Below are positions 51,159 through 60,730 of a DNA stretch of 64,000 nt, piece by piece. Position 1 is the first letter of the stretch. Each line of letters starts with the position of its first letter. Source of the DNA: Verrucomicrobiia bacterium (GTDB taxonomy: Bacteria > Verrucomicrobiota > Verrucomicrobiia > Limisphaerales > JADLHS01); NCBI GenBank assembly GCA_026125285.1, contig JAHCLO010000009.1, positions 62,001-126,000 on the forward strand. Reading direction: 5' to 3'. The position numbers and the translations under genes are program-made. The notes beneath the pieces were generated by a model. It was not told where the DNA came from and did not search any database. It worked only from the letters and a program-made list of their open reading frames with translations.

Positions 51159-51641
51159 ATGCAACTGAAGTTTGATTGGCTGGTCGTTTTGGAGAATCTG
51201 CGCCGCGGCATCATGGTCACGGACGTGACGCTGGAAGGTCCGGCCGGGCCGCGCATCATCTATGTGAATCGCGCCTGGCTCAAGATGACCGGCTACGATC
51301 GCGGTGAATTGGCCGGCAAAACGCCGCGCATCCTGCAAGGCAAACACACGGATCGCGCCGTCGTATCCGGGCTGAAACAGAAGTTGCTAAACCGGGAACA
51401 ATTTCACGGCCAGACCTGGAACTACCGCAAGAATGGCGAACCATTCCTGATGAACTGGTATTGCTACGCCATCTACGGCGACCGGCCCAAACCGATTTAC
51501 TACGTGGCCGAGCAGGAGGACGTGACGGAAATCGAATCCTTGCGCATGAAACAGCGCCTGCTGATCAATCCCCAGGACGCCGAGGCGCAGGCTTTCTTCG
51601 AGGTGTTGGAGGACTGGAAACCGAAGCGCAAGGTCAGTTAA
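51159..51641 (+). CDS. Single PAS-domain protein
   Basis: 160 residues from the ATG at 51159. Residues about 8-130 are a PAS domain: RGIMVTDVTLEGPAGPRIIY, VNRAWLKMTGYDRGELAGKT, PRILQGKHTDRAVVSGLKQK, WNYRKNGEPFLMNWYCYAIY. The segment GKTPRILQG corresponds to the LOV core GxNCRFLQG but has Pro in place of the flavin-binding Cys, so it is not a canonical LOV photoreceptor. No output domain; it must act through a partner. A GC-rich 7-1-7 palindrome lies upstream (51122-51136). Confidence 0.88.
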   Translation: MQLKFDWLVVLENLRRGIMVTDVTLEGPAGPRIIYVNRAWLKMTGYDRGELAGKTPRILQGKHTDRAVVSGLKQKLLNREQFHGQTWNYRKNGEPFLMNWYCYAIYGDRPKPIYYVAEQEDVTEIESLRMKQRLLINPQDAEAQAFFEVLEDWKPKRKVS

Positions 51642-51677
51642 AGGCGGTTTTCCAGCGAAGAGCCTTCGTTGTCCCTC

Positions 51678-53141
51678 ATGAATTCGCGGCGCACCGTGCT
51701 GGTCACCGGCGCCACCGGTTACATCGGTGGCCGGCTCGTACCGCGTCTGCTTGAAGCCGGTTACCACGTCCGCTGCCTCGTGCGTGACCCCTCGCGACTT
51801 CAAGGGCGTCCGTGGCTGACTCAGGTGGAATTGCATTCGGGAGATTGTCTCCGGCCCGAAACGCTGACTGCGGCGTTGTCGGGTGTGAACGCCGCATTTT
51901 ACCTGGTCCACAGCATGGCGTCGGGACCTGACTTCGAGCAACGCGACGTGCTGGCCGCGCGCAATTTTGCCGGGGCGGCGAAAGCAGCCGGCGTTCAACG
52001 CATCCTCTATCTCGGCGGATTGGGTGATCCGGACACCGCCCTGTCTGCGCATCTGCGTTCCCGTCAGGAGACCGGCGCGGTGTTGCGCGAATCCGGCGTG
52101 CCGGTCACTGAATTTCGCGCCGCCGTCATTGTCGGCTCCGGCAGCCTGTCGTTTGAAATCATCCGCTACCTGACCGAGCGCCTGCCCGTGATGATCTGTC
52201 CGCGCTGGCTTTACACCCGCGCCCAACCCATTGCCATCCGCAACGTCCTGGATTACCTCGTCGCCGCACTCGAAACGCCGGCCAGCACCGGACAAGTGAT
52301 CGAAATCGGTGGCACGGATGTCCTGACGTATGGCGACATGTTGCGCGGATACGCGCAAGCACGCGGGTTGAAACGCTGGCTGGTGCCGGTACCAGTGCTG
52401 ACCCCGCGGCTTTCGTCCTACTGGGTTCACCTCGTGACTCCGGTGCCGGCGGCCATTGCGCAGCCATTGATCCAGGGGCTGCGCAATGACGTGGTGGTGC
52501 GCGACGACTCCGCGAGGCGCTTGTTCCCAAACATCCACCCGATGAACTACTGCACCGCCGTGCGCCTGGCGCTGAAGAATCTCGAGACCGGACACGTTGA
52601 AACCGCGTGGAGTGACGCGCTGTCGAGCAGTCAGGGCGATGTGACCCCGGTGCAGCTCACCACGCAGGAAGGGATGATTCTCGAACGTCGCCAACGCGTG
52701 GTGAGTGCGCCGGCCGAAGCTGTGTACCGCAGCTTCAGTCAACTCGGCGGCGCGACCGGCTGGCTTTGTCTCGATTGGGCCTGGCAACTGCGCGGCGCGT
52801 TGGATCGGTTACTCGGGGGCGTGGGCATGCGCCGCGGCCGGCGCGATCCCTGCGAGGTCCGCGTGGGCGATGCGGTGGATTTCTGGCGAGTGGAAGCCGT
52901 CGAGCCGGGACGCCTGATGCGCCTGCGGGCTGAGATGAAAGTGCCGGGCCGCGCCTGGCTGGAGTTTCGCGCCGAACCCCAGGAAGCCGGCCGCGCGCGG
53001 CTCACCCAAACCGCCTTCTTCGCTTCGCGTGGACTGACCGGACTGCTTTACTGGTATCTGCTTTATCCCATTCACGCGGTGATCTTCAGCGGGATGGTCA
53101 AGGCGCTGGCCCGCCGGGCAGAAAAGTTGCCGACGTCGTAG
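51678..53141 (+). CDS. NAD(P)-binding SDR-type protein with a DUF2867 domain
   Basis: 487 residues from the ATG at 51678. An atypical SDR domain at 1-300: TVLVTGATGYIGGRLVPRLL (Rossmann glycine motif), HVRCLVRDPSRL, AFYLVHSMASGPDFEQRDVL, RILYLGGLGDP. The C-terminal part (about 340-480) matches DUF2867: QRVVSAPAEAVYRSFSQLGG, WLCLDWAWQLRGALDRLLGG, RLTQTAFFASRGLTGLLYWY. This two-domain build is common and unassigned biochemically; a role in lipid or quinone metabolism is often proposed. Monocistronic. Confidence 0.9.
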   Translation: MNSRRTVLVTGATGYIGGRLVPRLLEAGYHVRCLVRDPSRLQGRPWLTQVELHSGDCLRPETLTAALSGVNAAFYLVHSMASGPDFEQRDVLAARNFAGAAKAAGVQRILYLGGLGDPDTALSAHLRSRQETGAVLRESGVPVTEFRAAVIVGSGSLSFEIIRYLTERLPVMICPRWLYTRAQPIAIRNVLDYLVAALETPASTGQVIEIGGTDVLTYGDMLRGYAQARGLKRWLVPVPVLTPRLSSYWVHLVTPVPAAIAQPLIQGLRNDVVVRDDSARRLFPNIHPMNYCTAVRLALKNLETGHVETAWSDALSSSQGDVTPVQLTTQEGMILERRQRVVSAPAEAVYRSFSQLGGATGWLCLDWAWQLRGALDRLLGGVGMRRGRRDPCEVRVGDAVDFWRVEAVEPGRLMRLRAEMKVPGRAWLEFRAEPQEAGRARLTQTAFFASRGLTGLLYWYLLYPIHAVIFSGMVKALARRAEKLPTS

Positions 53142-53316
53142 CGGCAGCCAACCTTCCTGCACCTTCCCTGCCCGTTGCGAGGTTCATCGTCCGGGTTCGG
53201 ATTAACCTAAGCGACGATTCGGAAACTCATATTGGTGGAGTCCACTTCCTGCGCCTACGGTTCGCCCGCAGTCGCCGAACGGCCAATCGCTCCGCGGGGA
53301 GCGGGTCGGACGGCGC

Positions 53317-54033
53317 ATGAACAACCAAACTGAAGCGCGAAATATGATTTGGATTCTATTCATCGGAACGTTGCTGCTGTCGCTCTGGGCGGCGGCACGG
53401 GTGAAATCGGTTTATCACCGTTACAACCAGGGCATCGTGATGTCCGGACTGACAGGGGGCGAGGCGGCGTATCAGATTCTGCGTCACGCCGGCATCCGGG
53501 ATGTCGAGATCACCCATCAGGACGGCATCCTGGGTGATCATTACGATCCGATCCACAAGCGGCTCGTGCTCTCGACCGAGAACTTCCATGGCCGTTCGCC
53601 GGCGGCGTTGGGTGTCGCGGCGCACGAGTGCGGTCACGCCATCCAGCATCAGATGGCCTACAAGCCGTTGCACTGGCGCATGGCGGCGGTGGGCATCACC
53701 ACCTACGCCAACTACGTGGTCATGTTCCTGCCGTTCCTCGGCATCATGACCGGTCTGCTGCAGCCCCTCACTGGCGCGGCCATCATGGCGGTGGCCTGGG
53801 GTGTGATCATGATGTTCAATCTGATCACGTTGCCCGTCGAATTCGACGCCTCACGCCGTGCCAAGGCACTCCTGGCCGGGCTCGGTATGATCGAGCGGGG
53901 CGAGGAAGCCACCGCCGTGCGCAAAGTTCTGGATGCGGCGGCCTGGACCTACGTGGCGGCGTTCATCACCTCGCTGGTGTACCTGCTGTGGCACCTGTTG
54001 CCGCTGCTCACGGGCGGGCGTTCGCGCGAATGA
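53317..54033 (+). CDS. Membrane zinc metallopeptidase (YugP/Zn_peptidase_2 type)
   Basis: 238 residues (start at 53317, or 53344 for a shorter form). N-terminal helix (MIWILFIGTLLLSLWAAARV), a domain with VEITHQDGILGDHYDPIHKR, then the zinc motif VAAHECGHAIQHQMAYKPLH with HExxH at residues 103-107, and further helices to the end. These are membrane proteins of unknown physiological substrate. First gene of a five-gene plus-strand group with stress-related partners. Confidence 0.9.
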   Translation: MNNQTEARNMIWILFIGTLLLSLWAAARVKSVYHRYNQGIVMSGLTGGEAAYQILRHAGIRDVEITHQDGILGDHYDPIHKRLVLSTENFHGRSPAALGVAAHECGHAIQHQMAYKPLHWRMAAVGITTYANYVVMFLPFLGIMTGLLQPLTGAAIMAVAWGVIMMFNLITLPVEFDASRRAKALLAGLGMIERGEEATAVRKVLDAAAWTYVAAFITSLVYLLWHLLPLLTGGRSRE

Positions 54034-54072
54034 CCGGAGCAAACGAAACCACGCAAAAGAAAAACAGACATC

Positions 54073-54423
54073 ATGCAAGCAGCCATACTCAAACGCGGTG
54101 AGAACGTTCTGGTGATTCACCGCCGGCGTTTCGACAAGGACATCCGACGCCATTTTGTCGGCACGGTGGAAGCCTACGAAGACGGAATCATGCGCGCCTC
54201 GGGGTACGTATTCGTGAATGACGACCTCAACAAGCATGTCTTCCTGAAGCGGCCCGACCGGCGGACCAAACTGGTCCCGATCGGCTCCGGCGATGTGATC
54301 GTAAACGTCCTCCCCGATTCTGTGGACATTGAAGAGGTAAGATACGTCCTCTCGGAGCGCACGCTATGGATCACCGACGGGAACGGGTGGAAGATGGACG
54401 TCAAGGAATTCGGCTGGCGTTGA
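54073..54423 (+). CDS. Conserved hypothetical protein in the stress cluster
   Basis: 116 residues, soluble, no signal peptide. MQAAILKRGENVLVIHRRRF, then FVGTVEAYEDGIMRASGYVF, RPDRRTKLVPIGSGDVIVNV and LWITDGNGWKMDVKEFGWR suggest a small beta-rich fold. Not recognised. It sits between the zinc peptidase and the HPF/RaiA-like gene, 39 and 35 bases away. Confidence 0.65.
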   Translation: MQAAILKRGENVLVIHRRRFDKDIRRHFVGTVEAYEDGIMRASGYVFVNDDLNKHVFLKRPDRRTKLVPIGSGDVIVNVLPDSVDIEEVRYVLSERTLWITDGNGWKMDVKEFGWR

Positions 54424-54458
54424 TCAGTGAGTGGAAACCTGATGCCGGGAGAACCAAT

Positions 54459-54818
54459 ATGAAACTGACCTTGCAGCATTTCAGCATTCGGTCCACGAAC
54501 GCGTTGGATGCGTGGGTGGAGGATCGCATTTTCTCCCTGCAGCCGAGGCTGCAGATTGACGAGGCGAACATCCGCCTCGAACACCGGCGGGAGGCCAGTC
54601 CCGCCTACCGGGTGCATGTGCATCTGGTCACCCCCGGCCCGGACGTGTTTACCGAAGGTCGCGACCACACGCTCCGGGCCGCCTTTGAAAAAGTCATGGC
54701 GGACCTGAACGACAAAATCAACGGTCGCACCTTCAAGCGGCAGCGTCGGCTGCGCAGCAACCTGCAGGGGCCGGTGGGCAAGGTGCGCACCGGGCGCAAC
54801 GGCCACGCGCGACGATAA
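54459..54818 (+). CDS. Ribosome hibernation factor-like protein (HPF/RaiA family)
   Basis: 119 residues from the ATG at 54459. It has the RaiA/S30AE beta-alpha pattern: TLQHFSIRSTNALDAWVEDR, IFSLQPRLQIDEANIRLEHR, YRVHVHLVTPGPDVFTEGRD, AAFEKVMADLNDKIN, then a basic tail (GRTFKRQRRLRSNLQGPVG). It should bind the ribosomal decoding region or related RNA in non-growing cells. The short-form family members lack a dimerisation domain. Confidence 0.8.
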   Translation: MKLTLQHFSIRSTNALDAWVEDRIFSLQPRLQIDEANIRLEHRREASPAYRVHVHLVTPGPDVFTEGRDHTLRAAFEKVMADLNDKINGRTFKRQRRLRSNLQGPVGKVRTGRNGHARR

Positions 54819-54865
54819 CCGGCCTTCAACCTTGGCGAAAAACCAATCAAGACACAGGCAGCATT

Positions 54866-56047
54866 ATGAAATGGTCATTCAAACTCGGACGCATCCTCGG
54901 CATAGATGTGTTCGTTCACGTTACCTTTCTGCTCTTGCTGGGATTCATTGGCGTGGCGTACTGGATGAAAGACCAAAGCCTCGCTGCCGCCTTCATCGGC
55001 GTGGCCTTTTTTGCCTGCCTGTTCTTGTGCGTCCTGCTGCATGAATACGGACATGCGCTGGCGGCGCGGCATTACGGCGTCGCCACCAAAGACATCACCC
55101 TGTTGCCCATCGGTGGCGTGGCGCGATTGGAACGCATGCCGGAAAAACCGGCGCAGGAACTGGTCGTGGCGCTGGCCGGGCCGGTGGTAAATGTCGTCAT
55201 TGCGACCGGGCTCTTTGCCGGGTTGGTGTTGAGTGGCAAATGGCAGCCACTGTTCGAGGTCAGCTCGCTGCATGGTGGGTTCGCTCAACGCCTGATGCTC
55301 GTGAACATTTTCCTGGTCCTGTTCAACCTCCTGCCGGCTTTCCCGATGGATGGTGGCCGTGTGTTGCGCTCGTTGCTGGCCATGCATCTGCCTTACGCGC
55401 GCGCCACCAACATCGCCGCCGCGACAGGCAAAGGCATGGCCGTCGTGTTTGGATTCGTTGGCTTGTTTGTCAACCCGATGCTCCTGCTGATCGCCCTGTT
55501 CGTGTGGATTGGCGCCAGTCAGGAAGCGGGCGCCGTGGAAATGCGTTCCTCGTTCCAGGGCGTGCGTGTGCGCGAAGCCATGCTCACGGATTTCCGCACA
55601 CTTTCACCGCACGACCCGCTGGCCGCCGCCGCGCGCCTGTTGCTGGCCGGTTCGCAACAGGACTTTCCCGTGGTCGAAAACGGTCGCACAGTTGGATTGC
55701 TGCTGCATACCGACTTCTTTCGGGCATTGCAGGAACGCGGCGATGCCGTCACAGTGGGGAGCGTGATGGTGACTGATTACGACATGGTGTCGCCTGACGA
55801 AGCGCTGGAATCCGCGCTGGCGCGTGTACGTCCGGAAAAATCTCGAACTCTTCCGGTCATTAGTGATGGCGTGCTCGTGGGTTTGTTGACAGCGGAGAAC
55901 GTCGGCGAACTGTTCATGATCCGCGCCGCGCTGGGCCATCGCCGGCCACGAACCACCCCGCCGCCTTTGCCGCCGGTGATCGCCGTCCCGCCGGTGATTC
56001 AACCACCCATCGGGCGGCCCATTTCACCCAAGCCGTTCAGCGCCTGA
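54866..56047 (+). CDS. Site-2 protease family membrane metallopeptidase with CBS domains
   Basis: 393 residues. Six membrane segments; zinc motif LLHEYGHALAARHY with His59, Glu60 and His63, and the third ligand in FNLLPAFPMDGGRVLRSLLA near residue 166. Two CBS domains follow at about 230-350 (VREAMLTDFRTLSPHDPLAA; VGSVMVTDYDMVSPDEALES), and a Pro-rich tail. S2P enzymes cleave transmembrane regulators within the bilayer; CBS domains sense nucleotides. It may act in the same stress pathway as its neighbours. The next gene starts 7 bases after its stop. Confidence 0.92.
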   Translation: MKWSFKLGRILGIDVFVHVTFLLLLGFIGVAYWMKDQSLAAAFIGVAFFACLFLCVLLHEYGHALAARHYGVATKDITLLPIGGVARLERMPEKPAQELVVALAGPVVNVVIATGLFAGLVLSGKWQPLFEVSSLHGGFAQRLMLVNIFLVLFNLLPAFPMDGGRVLRSLLAMHLPYARATNIAAATGKGMAVVFGFVGLFVNPMLLLIALFVWIGASQEAGAVEMRSSFQGVRVREAMLTDFRTLSPHDPLAAAARLLLAGSQQDFPVVENGRTVGLLLHTDFFRALQERGDAVTVGSVMVTDYDMVSPDEALESALARVRPEKSRTLPVISDGVLVGLLTAENVGELFMIRAALGHRRPRTTPPPLPPVIAVPPVIQPPIGRPISPKPFSA

Positions 56048-56054
56048 ATTCATC

Positions 56055-57011
56055 ATGAATCGAAACGAACAGGAATCCGTGCTCACCCTCTGTCTGCTCG
56101 CGGCGTTCGCCGACGGCGGGCAAAACGACGTCGAGCGCGCCGAACTGAAGCGCATCGCCGAATCGCTGCCGAATGGCGACCTGCAACCCGTCGCGCTCTA
56201 CCATCGTGTGCTGCTCGGCCAGGCGAAAGTTGAAAGCGCCGCGGCGGCGCTTACGTCCGCGCCGCAGCGTCAGCTTGCCTACGAAATGGCCGTATGCGTC
56301 TGCGAAGCGGACGATGCGCTTTCCGAAGCAGAAAAGTCCTTCCTCGCGCAGTTGCGGCGCGAACTCAGACTGGACGCCGCTGCCACCGCAACCATTGAAA
56401 CCCAGGCCGATCAGCTTACGACTGAACCGCTGAGTGCGCCGCCGGTCATCCCGGCAACCGCAGCAGCCATCTCCACAGCTGCGTCCACGGTGGTTGGAGC
56501 GGACCTGGAGAAGATGATTTTGAACTACGCCATCCTGAACGGGGCATTGGAACTGTTGCCGGAAACGCTGGCCACCATGGCCATCATCCCGTTGCAGATG
56601 AAAATGGTCTATCGTGTCGGCAAGGCGCACGGCTATAAACTAAACCGCGGGCACATTAAGGATTTGCTGGCCACGGCGGGCGTCGGTCTGACCTCGCAAG
56701 TGGTCGAAGGCTACGCGCGCAAACTGCTGGGCGGATTGCTCGGCAAAGTCGGCGGCGGCATGCTCAGGTCCGTGGGCAAGCAAGTTGCCGGTTCCGCGAT
56801 GACTTTCGCCACCACCTGGGCGCTGGGGAAGATGGCCGTGCAGTATTACGCAGGTGGACGGAAACTGTCCGCGATCGAAATGCGCTCGCTCTTCGGTTCG
56901 CTCACCGAACAGGCGCACGGTTTGCACGGCCATTACGCCGCTGCCATCCGCGACAAGGCCGGCTCGCTGAATTTGACTCAGCTTCTGCCGCTCATCCGCG
57001 AGCAGCAGTGA
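56055..57011 (+). CDS. TerB/DUF533-like and DUF697 fusion protein
   Basis: 318 residues. N-terminal TerB-like helical domain (about 1-120: VLTLCLLAAFADGGQNDVER; MAVCVCEADDALSEAEKSFL) and a C-terminal DUF697-like membrane-associated domain (about 150-310: ATMAIIPLQMKMVYRVGKAH; LGGLLGKVGGGMLRSVGKQV; TFATTWALGKMAVQYYAGGR). TerB domains occur in tellurite/phage stress systems and membrane-linked signalling. Start 7 bases after the site-2 protease gene, so part of that unit. Confidence 0.82.
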   Translation: MNRNEQESVLTLCLLAAFADGGQNDVERAELKRIAESLPNGDLQPVALYHRVLLGQAKVESAAAALTSAPQRQLAYEMAVCVCEADDALSEAEKSFLAQLRRELRLDAAATATIETQADQLTTEPLSAPPVIPATAAAISTAASTVVGADLEKMILNYAILNGALELLPETLATMAIIPLQMKMVYRVGKAHGYKLNRGHIKDLLATAGVGLTSQVVEGYARKLLGGLLGKVGGGMLRSVGKQVAGSAMTFATTWALGKMAVQYYAGGRKLSAIEMRSLFGSLTEQAHGLHGHYAAAIRDKAGSLNLTQLLPLIREQQ

Positions 57012-57153
57012 GCGAAGACATTCAGCTACGAGGCGCGCCGAGGACTGGGATTGAAAGGATAGCCCGCCCAATTGATCACAGCAACAACATAGAAGCGTCT
57101 GTCGTTCTTTGTGGTTGAATCGTCGTTTTCAGGACAAAGTTTGCACGCCGCAC

Positions 57154-58545
57154 TTACTTCACGAGTTTCAGCACGTTGGTGGTCACAATGCTCTCAGCCA
57201 CGTTCGCTGCCGCGGGGAAATGGAAGTTTTCCAGACGCAGCGTGCCAACAGAATCGGCAAACACGACGGGGCGGAGATCGTCCTGCGCCAGCGCCAGCCG
57301 TACGTCTTCCAAGGTGAGGGTTGCCACGTTGCGTGCGTAAAGCCCCCAGCCGGGCAGCGGGCGGGCGTCCACTCCCGGCCCTTTGACTTCGCGCCGTGCG
57401 TCTGCTGCCGTGCCGCCGCCGTCAAACTCGACTGTCACGCCCCGAAAGATCACTTCTCGAATCGGTTCCTCGGCCCAACTTTCGACGGACAGCGCGGCGC
57501 GGTAAACGCCCGTGGCATTGAGGCCCTGTACCGTGACGCGCCCGACGGGATTGCCGGGTTTGGTCCAGAGCGTCACGGCGGAGGCGACGTTTTGCATGGT
57601 GTTGTTGGCCAGCAATACCTCGTCCAGCGGCCCTTCGGTTTTGTCCCACGCTCCGGGCTGGAGAATGATCCCGGAGAGCATGTTGGTGCGCTGGCGTTCG
57701 CGCGAGGTCAGGTGCGGACGTTCCCCGGGGCCGCGAAACAGGTTATTCGCAATCGTCAACCTTCGCGCGGGACCGATGAGCCGGATGCCGTTGCAGGACG
57801 AATTGATCAGACAATCGCTGATGAGTGTGTTCTCCCAATAACGGCCCGCGATGGCGTCGTCGCCCGTGAAGAACCGGCAGCTCGTGATGCGCACATTACG
57901 ACACCAACGATCAGGCGCGCCGCGCCAGTGAATGCCATCCCAGCCGCCGATGAAGGTGACGTTGTGGATGTCCACGTCGTCAGTCAGGAAAAGCAGGATG
58001 GCGTAATTGGCCGAGTCCACGAAAGTCACGTCGCGAACGGTCACGTCGCGGCAGTTTACCAAGACGACCGTGTGCGGACCGCGCATCTTCTCCTCGCCCG
58101 TCGGATCGAAGACACGGTTGCCGTCAATGGTGCCGCCGCCGGTAATCGCGAGGTTTTGCAGGTTTTCACCCAACAGCAACGCACGATGCCACTTGCCCCA
58201 TTTCGATTCGGGCAAGGAAGCCGGTACCTGGGGCTGCTGATAAGCCGTCAGGTTGGTTGTTCCGATGAGTCGCGCGCCTGCGGCGAACTGAAGTGTGACG
58301 TGACTGCGCAACTGGATGGTGCCGGAAAGATAGCGTCCTGGGGGAAACAAAACCTGGCCGCCGCCCGCCGCGCCTGCGGCGTCCACGGCTCGCTGAATCG
58401 CCGCCGTGTCCAGTGCCATGCCGTCGCCCACCGCGCCATGGTCACGAATGTTGAAGCCGCCCGTGGTGGCCTCCAACGCCGCAGGTTGAGCGAGCAGCGC
58501 GAGCAATCCGGCGGACGTGGCGAGTTTGCGAGTCGAGCATTGCAT
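57154..58545 (-). CDS. Secreted parallel beta-helix protein (GH28/pectate-lyase-like)
   Basis: 463 residues from the ATG at 58545, with a signal peptide (MQCSTRKLATSAGLLALLAQ). FNIRDHGAVGDGMALDTAAI is the usual start of GH28-type and pectate-lyase-superfamily helices; AGGGQVLFPPGRYLSGTIQL follows. RFFTGDDAIAGRYW near residue 235 has the Asp pair of GH28 enzymes. No GHG motif of polygalacturonases is evident, so the substrate is open (pectin or other uronic polysaccharide). Divergent from the phosphatase gene. Confidence 0.85.
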   Translation of the reverse strand: MQCSTRKLATSAGLLALLAQPAALEATTGGFNIRDHGAVGDGMALDTAAIQRAVDAAGAAGGGQVLFPPGRYLSGTIQLRSHVTLQFAAGARLIGTTNLTAYQQPQVPASLPESKWGKWHRALLLGENLQNLAITGGGTIDGNRVFDPTGEEKMRGPHTVVLVNCRDVTVRDVTFVDSANYAILLFLTDDVDIHNVTFIGGWDGIHWRGAPDRWCRNVRITSCRFFTGDDAIAGRYWENTLISDCLINSSCNGIRLIGPARRLTIANNLFRGPGERPHLTSRERQRTNMLSGIILQPGAWDKTEGPLDEVLLANNTMQNVASAVTLWTKPGNPVGRVTVQGLNATGVYRAALSVESWAEEPIREVIFRGVTVEFDGGGTAADARREVKGPGVDARPLPGWGLYARNVATLTLEDVRLALAQDDLRPVVFADSVGTLRLENFHFPAAANVAESIVTTNVLKLVK

Positions 58546-58783
58546 GGCGCAACGGTGTAATCCTTTCCGCGGTGAAGGACGAGTCTGAACGTTGAAACCA
58601 CTGCCGCCCGTTAAGAATAACAAGTACCGCTGGCTTGGAGATTGCACAGCGGCATAGAGCAGCCCCGGCTGGTAGCCGACATTGCGTGGCTCAAGTGGGC
58701 AAGGCTGGTTACACCGGGGTAACCACCAGACAAGGGGATTGGATTTTACATGCCTTTGGCCTCTCCCCACACTGCCACGCGTG

Positions 58784-60730
58784 ATGAATCGAGTGCGTCA
58801 GCCTCCCAAGTTTTCGCGCCGTCTGGCGAATGGTGCCGGGATTGCCGCCTCCGCGCTGCTCCTCACCCCCTTCTGGCTTCCCGCCGTCGAACCGCAATTG
58901 CTCCCAGTGGCGACCGAGTGGCGCTTCCGCGTCTTTGGCCCGGAATCGCCCCCGCTGGCCGCGGACTGGCGCGACGCGGAGTTCAACGATGCGGCGTGGT
59001 CCGCCGGGCTTTCCGGGTTCAGCAATGTCGGCGGGGAGGCTACTTATCTCTTCGGCGCGAACCTGGCCGCAGCTTGCTTTCGCGGACGATTCACCCTCGA
59101 AGAACCCACGGCGGTCCAGTGGTTGATCTTGCGGGTGGATTACGTGAGCGGTTTTGTCGCGTATCTGAACGGACGCGAAATTGCCCGGCGCGGAGTCGAG
59201 GGCGATCCGCCAGCGTTCGACGCGGTGGCCACACCCCATGACCGTAACGCCACCGAAGAGGTAAACGTCAGCGAACATCGGGATGTCCTGGTGGCAGGAA
59301 CAAACGTGTTGGCGATTCAATTGCACGGCGACGCCGTGCCCGCAACGCAACTCGTGCTGGTGGCGGAACTGTGCGCCAACTTTCAACGTGGTCCGTTTGT
59401 CCAGAACGTCAGTACGCAAGCGTGCCACATCCTGTGGCGTACTCCAGTGCCAGCCACCACCGTGGTTGAATACGGCGAATCTCCGGCGCTCGGCCAGATT
59501 TACTCCGACACCACACCCACCACCAACCACGTCGCACGGCTCACGGAGTTGGCCGCGGACACGGATTGGTATTATCGGGTGCGGAGCGCGGCGGACGACG
59601 AAGAGGCAGTGTCGCCGGTGTACCGCTTTCGCACGCTGCGAACAGCCGGTGACGTATCTTTTGCGGTGTTCGGCGACAGTGGCTCGGGCTGGCTCTCACA
59701 GTACGACGTCGCTTCCTATCTGGCGACTGCCGCCGTGGACCTGGTCTTGCACACGGGTGACCTCGCTTATCCGGCGCTTACTCGCGCCTTGGTGGACACG
59801 CGTTGTCTAAGTGTTTACGCGCCGCAGATGCGCGGCATGCCGTTCTTTTTCACGCCCGGCAATCATGACTTATACACCTCCGACCTCCTGGCCACGTATT
59901 TGGAAACGTTCCGCATGCCCACCAACAGCGCCACGGGCACACCCCACTTCTACTCCTTTGACCACGGCGACGCGCACTTCGTCTCGCTGTTCGTGCCCAC
60001 GGTGGCCAACTTTGCGGGCATGGCGCCTTACGCGCTGCGCCCAGGCAGCGCCCAACTTCAATGGCTGACCAACGACTTGGCCGCCACCACACGTCCGTGG
60101 CGGATTGTGCTCTTGCACTGTCCGCTGTTCAGTTCCGCCGCACACCGCTGGGACGATTACGACGGCAACGGAGTTTATGACCGGCTGGAGTTGCAGGAGT
60201 GGCTGCTGCCTGTCCTCTCGCAATACGGCGTGCAGGTCGTTTTCAGCGGCCACGATCACTGCTATGAGCGGCTGGCGCCCACCAATGGCATCCACTGTTT
60301 TGTCACCGGCGGCGGCGGTTATACCCTCTATGGGCTTGCCCAGCGGGATGAGTTGAGCCAGCGCTTCGAGGTGCGTTTTCATCACTTGGTGGCTTCGATC
60401 AAGGGCGACTCCCTGCAGGTCCAGGCCGTGGATCGCTATGGTGTGATCTTCGATGAAGCGGCCATCCCGCGGGTCAGTCCGCCGCACCTTCGCGCCAGCC
60501 TGAGGACTCCGCAAACCTTGTGCCTAAACTGGAACGCCGCGCCGGGTTTCCGCTACGACCTCGAAACGGCAGCGTCTTGGGCCGGTCCCTTTGCGTCGCT
60601 GGACCACCCGGCATTGCCCATCACGGCAACGAATTACCAAGCCGTCTTTGAACTGGATCTAAGTGTGTTTTCGGAAGCGCCCCCCGCCCGATTCTTCCGT
60701 GTCAGTGTCCGGCCGCCACCGTCTCCGTGA
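58784..60730 (+). CDS. Purple acid phosphatase-like metallophosphoesterase (secreted)
   Basis: 648 residues from the ATG at 58784, with a signal peptide (RLANGAGIAASALLLTPFWL). A jelly-roll domain at about 30-190 (FNDAAWSAGLSGFSNVGGEA; VLAIQLHGDAVPATQLVLVA) precedes a fibronectin-like purple acid phosphatase N-terminal domain and a metallophosphatase domain: FAVFGDSGSGWLSQ, VLHTGDLAYPALTRA, FFTPGNHDLYTS, RIVLLHCPLFSS and FSGHDHCYERL, which provide the two-metal site. It should release phosphate from extracellular esters. C-terminal 90 residues are non-catalytic. Confidence 0.9.
   Translation: MNRVRQPPKFSRRLANGAGIAASALLLTPFWLPAVEPQLLPVATEWRFRVFGPESPPLAADWRDAEFNDAAWSAGLSGFSNVGGEATYLFGANLAAACFRGRFTLEEPTAVQWLILRVDYVSGFVAYLNGREIARRGVEGDPPAFDAVATPHDRNATEEVNVSEHRDVLVAGTNVLAIQLHGDAVPATQLVLVAELCANFQRGPFVQNVSTQACHILWRTPVPATTVVEYGESPALGQIYSDTTPTTNHVARLTELAADTDWYYRVRSAADDEEAVSPVYRFRTLRTAGDVSFAVFGDSGSGWLSQYDVASYLATAAVDLVLHTGDLAYPALTRALVDTRCLSVYAPQMRGMPFFFTPGNHDLYTSDLLATYLETFRMPTNSATGTPHFYSFDHGDAHFVSLFVPTVANFAGMAPYALRPGSAQLQWLTNDLAATTRPWRIVLLHCPLFSSAAHRWDDYDGNGVYDRLELQEWLLPVLSQYGVQVVFSGHDHCYERLAPTNGIHCFVTGGGGYTLYGLAQRDELSQRFEVRFHHLVASIKGDSLQVQAVDRYGVIFDEAAIPRVSPPHLRASLRTPQTLCLNWNAAPGFRYDLETAASWAGPFASLDHPALPITATNYQAVFELDLSVFSEAPPARFFRVSVRPPPSP

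Noticed and set aside
57109..58560. 483-codon open frame on the plus strand
   Set aside because: Antisense to the beta-helix gene, which has a signal peptide and GH28-like motifs.
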